Source: an uncultured Alphaproteobacteria bacterium
GTDB lineage: Bacteria > Pseudomonadota > Alphaproteobacteria > RF32 > CAG-239
Direction: 5' to 3'
Length of the DNA: 15,629 nt
Assembly: GCA_910576955.1 (NCBI GenBank)
Contig: CAJTJB010000015.1
Span: 1 to 15,629 of the forward strand
Position 1 is the first letter of the stretch, and every line of letters begins with the position of its first letter. A program made the position numbers and the translations under genes. Below the pieces are notes generated by a model, which had not been told where the DNA came from, made no database searches, and worked only from the letters and a program-made list of their open reading frames with translations. This document shows positions 15,614 to 15,629 of the stretch, one piece after another.

Positions 15614-15629
15614 CAACAATCCATCCTTA

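Overview
The window comes from a Gram-negative bacterium. It encodes a type V autotransporter whose barrel ends in the typical aromatic residue, a bifunctional class A penicillin-binding protein, a complete dTDP-L-rhamnose pathway and several proteins with Sec-type signal peptides. G+C content looks close to 50 % by eye. The cysteine-rich autotransporter, the extragenic palindrome near the right end (TCATCCC...GGGAT, a style I associate from memory with Alphaproteobacteria) and compact operons with overlapping genes suggest an uncultured, probably host- or gut-associated alphaproteobacterium. The Gram-negative call is firm; the lineage call is inference. No tRNA, rRNA, CRISPR array, transposase or phage gene was seen.

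Layout, left to right. (1) Bases 1-2609 (+) hold the 3' part of a large autotransporter gene: tandem cysteine-rich modules, then Gly/Asn-rich beta-helix-type repeats, then a C-terminal beta-barrel; a hairpin follows. (2) Bases 2610-2862 are non-coding and hold a palindrome-rich extragenic element. (3) On the minus strand, 5802 to 2863 is a three-gene operon with overlapping ends: a stand-alone GlmU-type nucleotidyltransferase, an unknown single-pass membrane protein with a TTG start, and an M3 oligoendopeptidase F. (4) A 100-bp divergent region leads into a plus-strand operon at 5903-11229: a DUF2207-type membrane protein followed by rfbA, rfbC, rfbD and rfbB, the last four overlapping one another. 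A terminator-like hairpin lies 28 bp after rfbB, inside the 3' end of the convergent gene. (5) Bases 12586-11204 (-) encode a polytopic GT-C/PMT-like membrane protein whose 3' end overlaps rfbB. (6) Two small plus-strand genes with good promoters follow: a 91-residue unknown protein and a 116-residue secreted protein. (7) Bases 15341-13503 (-) encode a short class A PBP. (8) The right edge, about 15357-15629, is non-coding and packed with palindromes, one of which shares its 17-base end with the element in (2).

How it fits together: most of the window serves the cell envelope. The nucleotidyltransferase probably makes UDP-GlcNAc (or a related nucleotide sugar), the rfb genes turn glucose-1-phosphate into dTDP-L-rhamnose for surface glycan, the GT-C-like protein may transfer a lipid-linked sugar at the periplasmic face, the PBP builds peptidoglycan, and the autotransporter displays a disulfide-rich passenger on the surface. 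The least explained items are the cysteine modules ahead of an autotransporter, the stand-alone GlmU domain with its unknown membrane partner, and the repeated palindromic elements.
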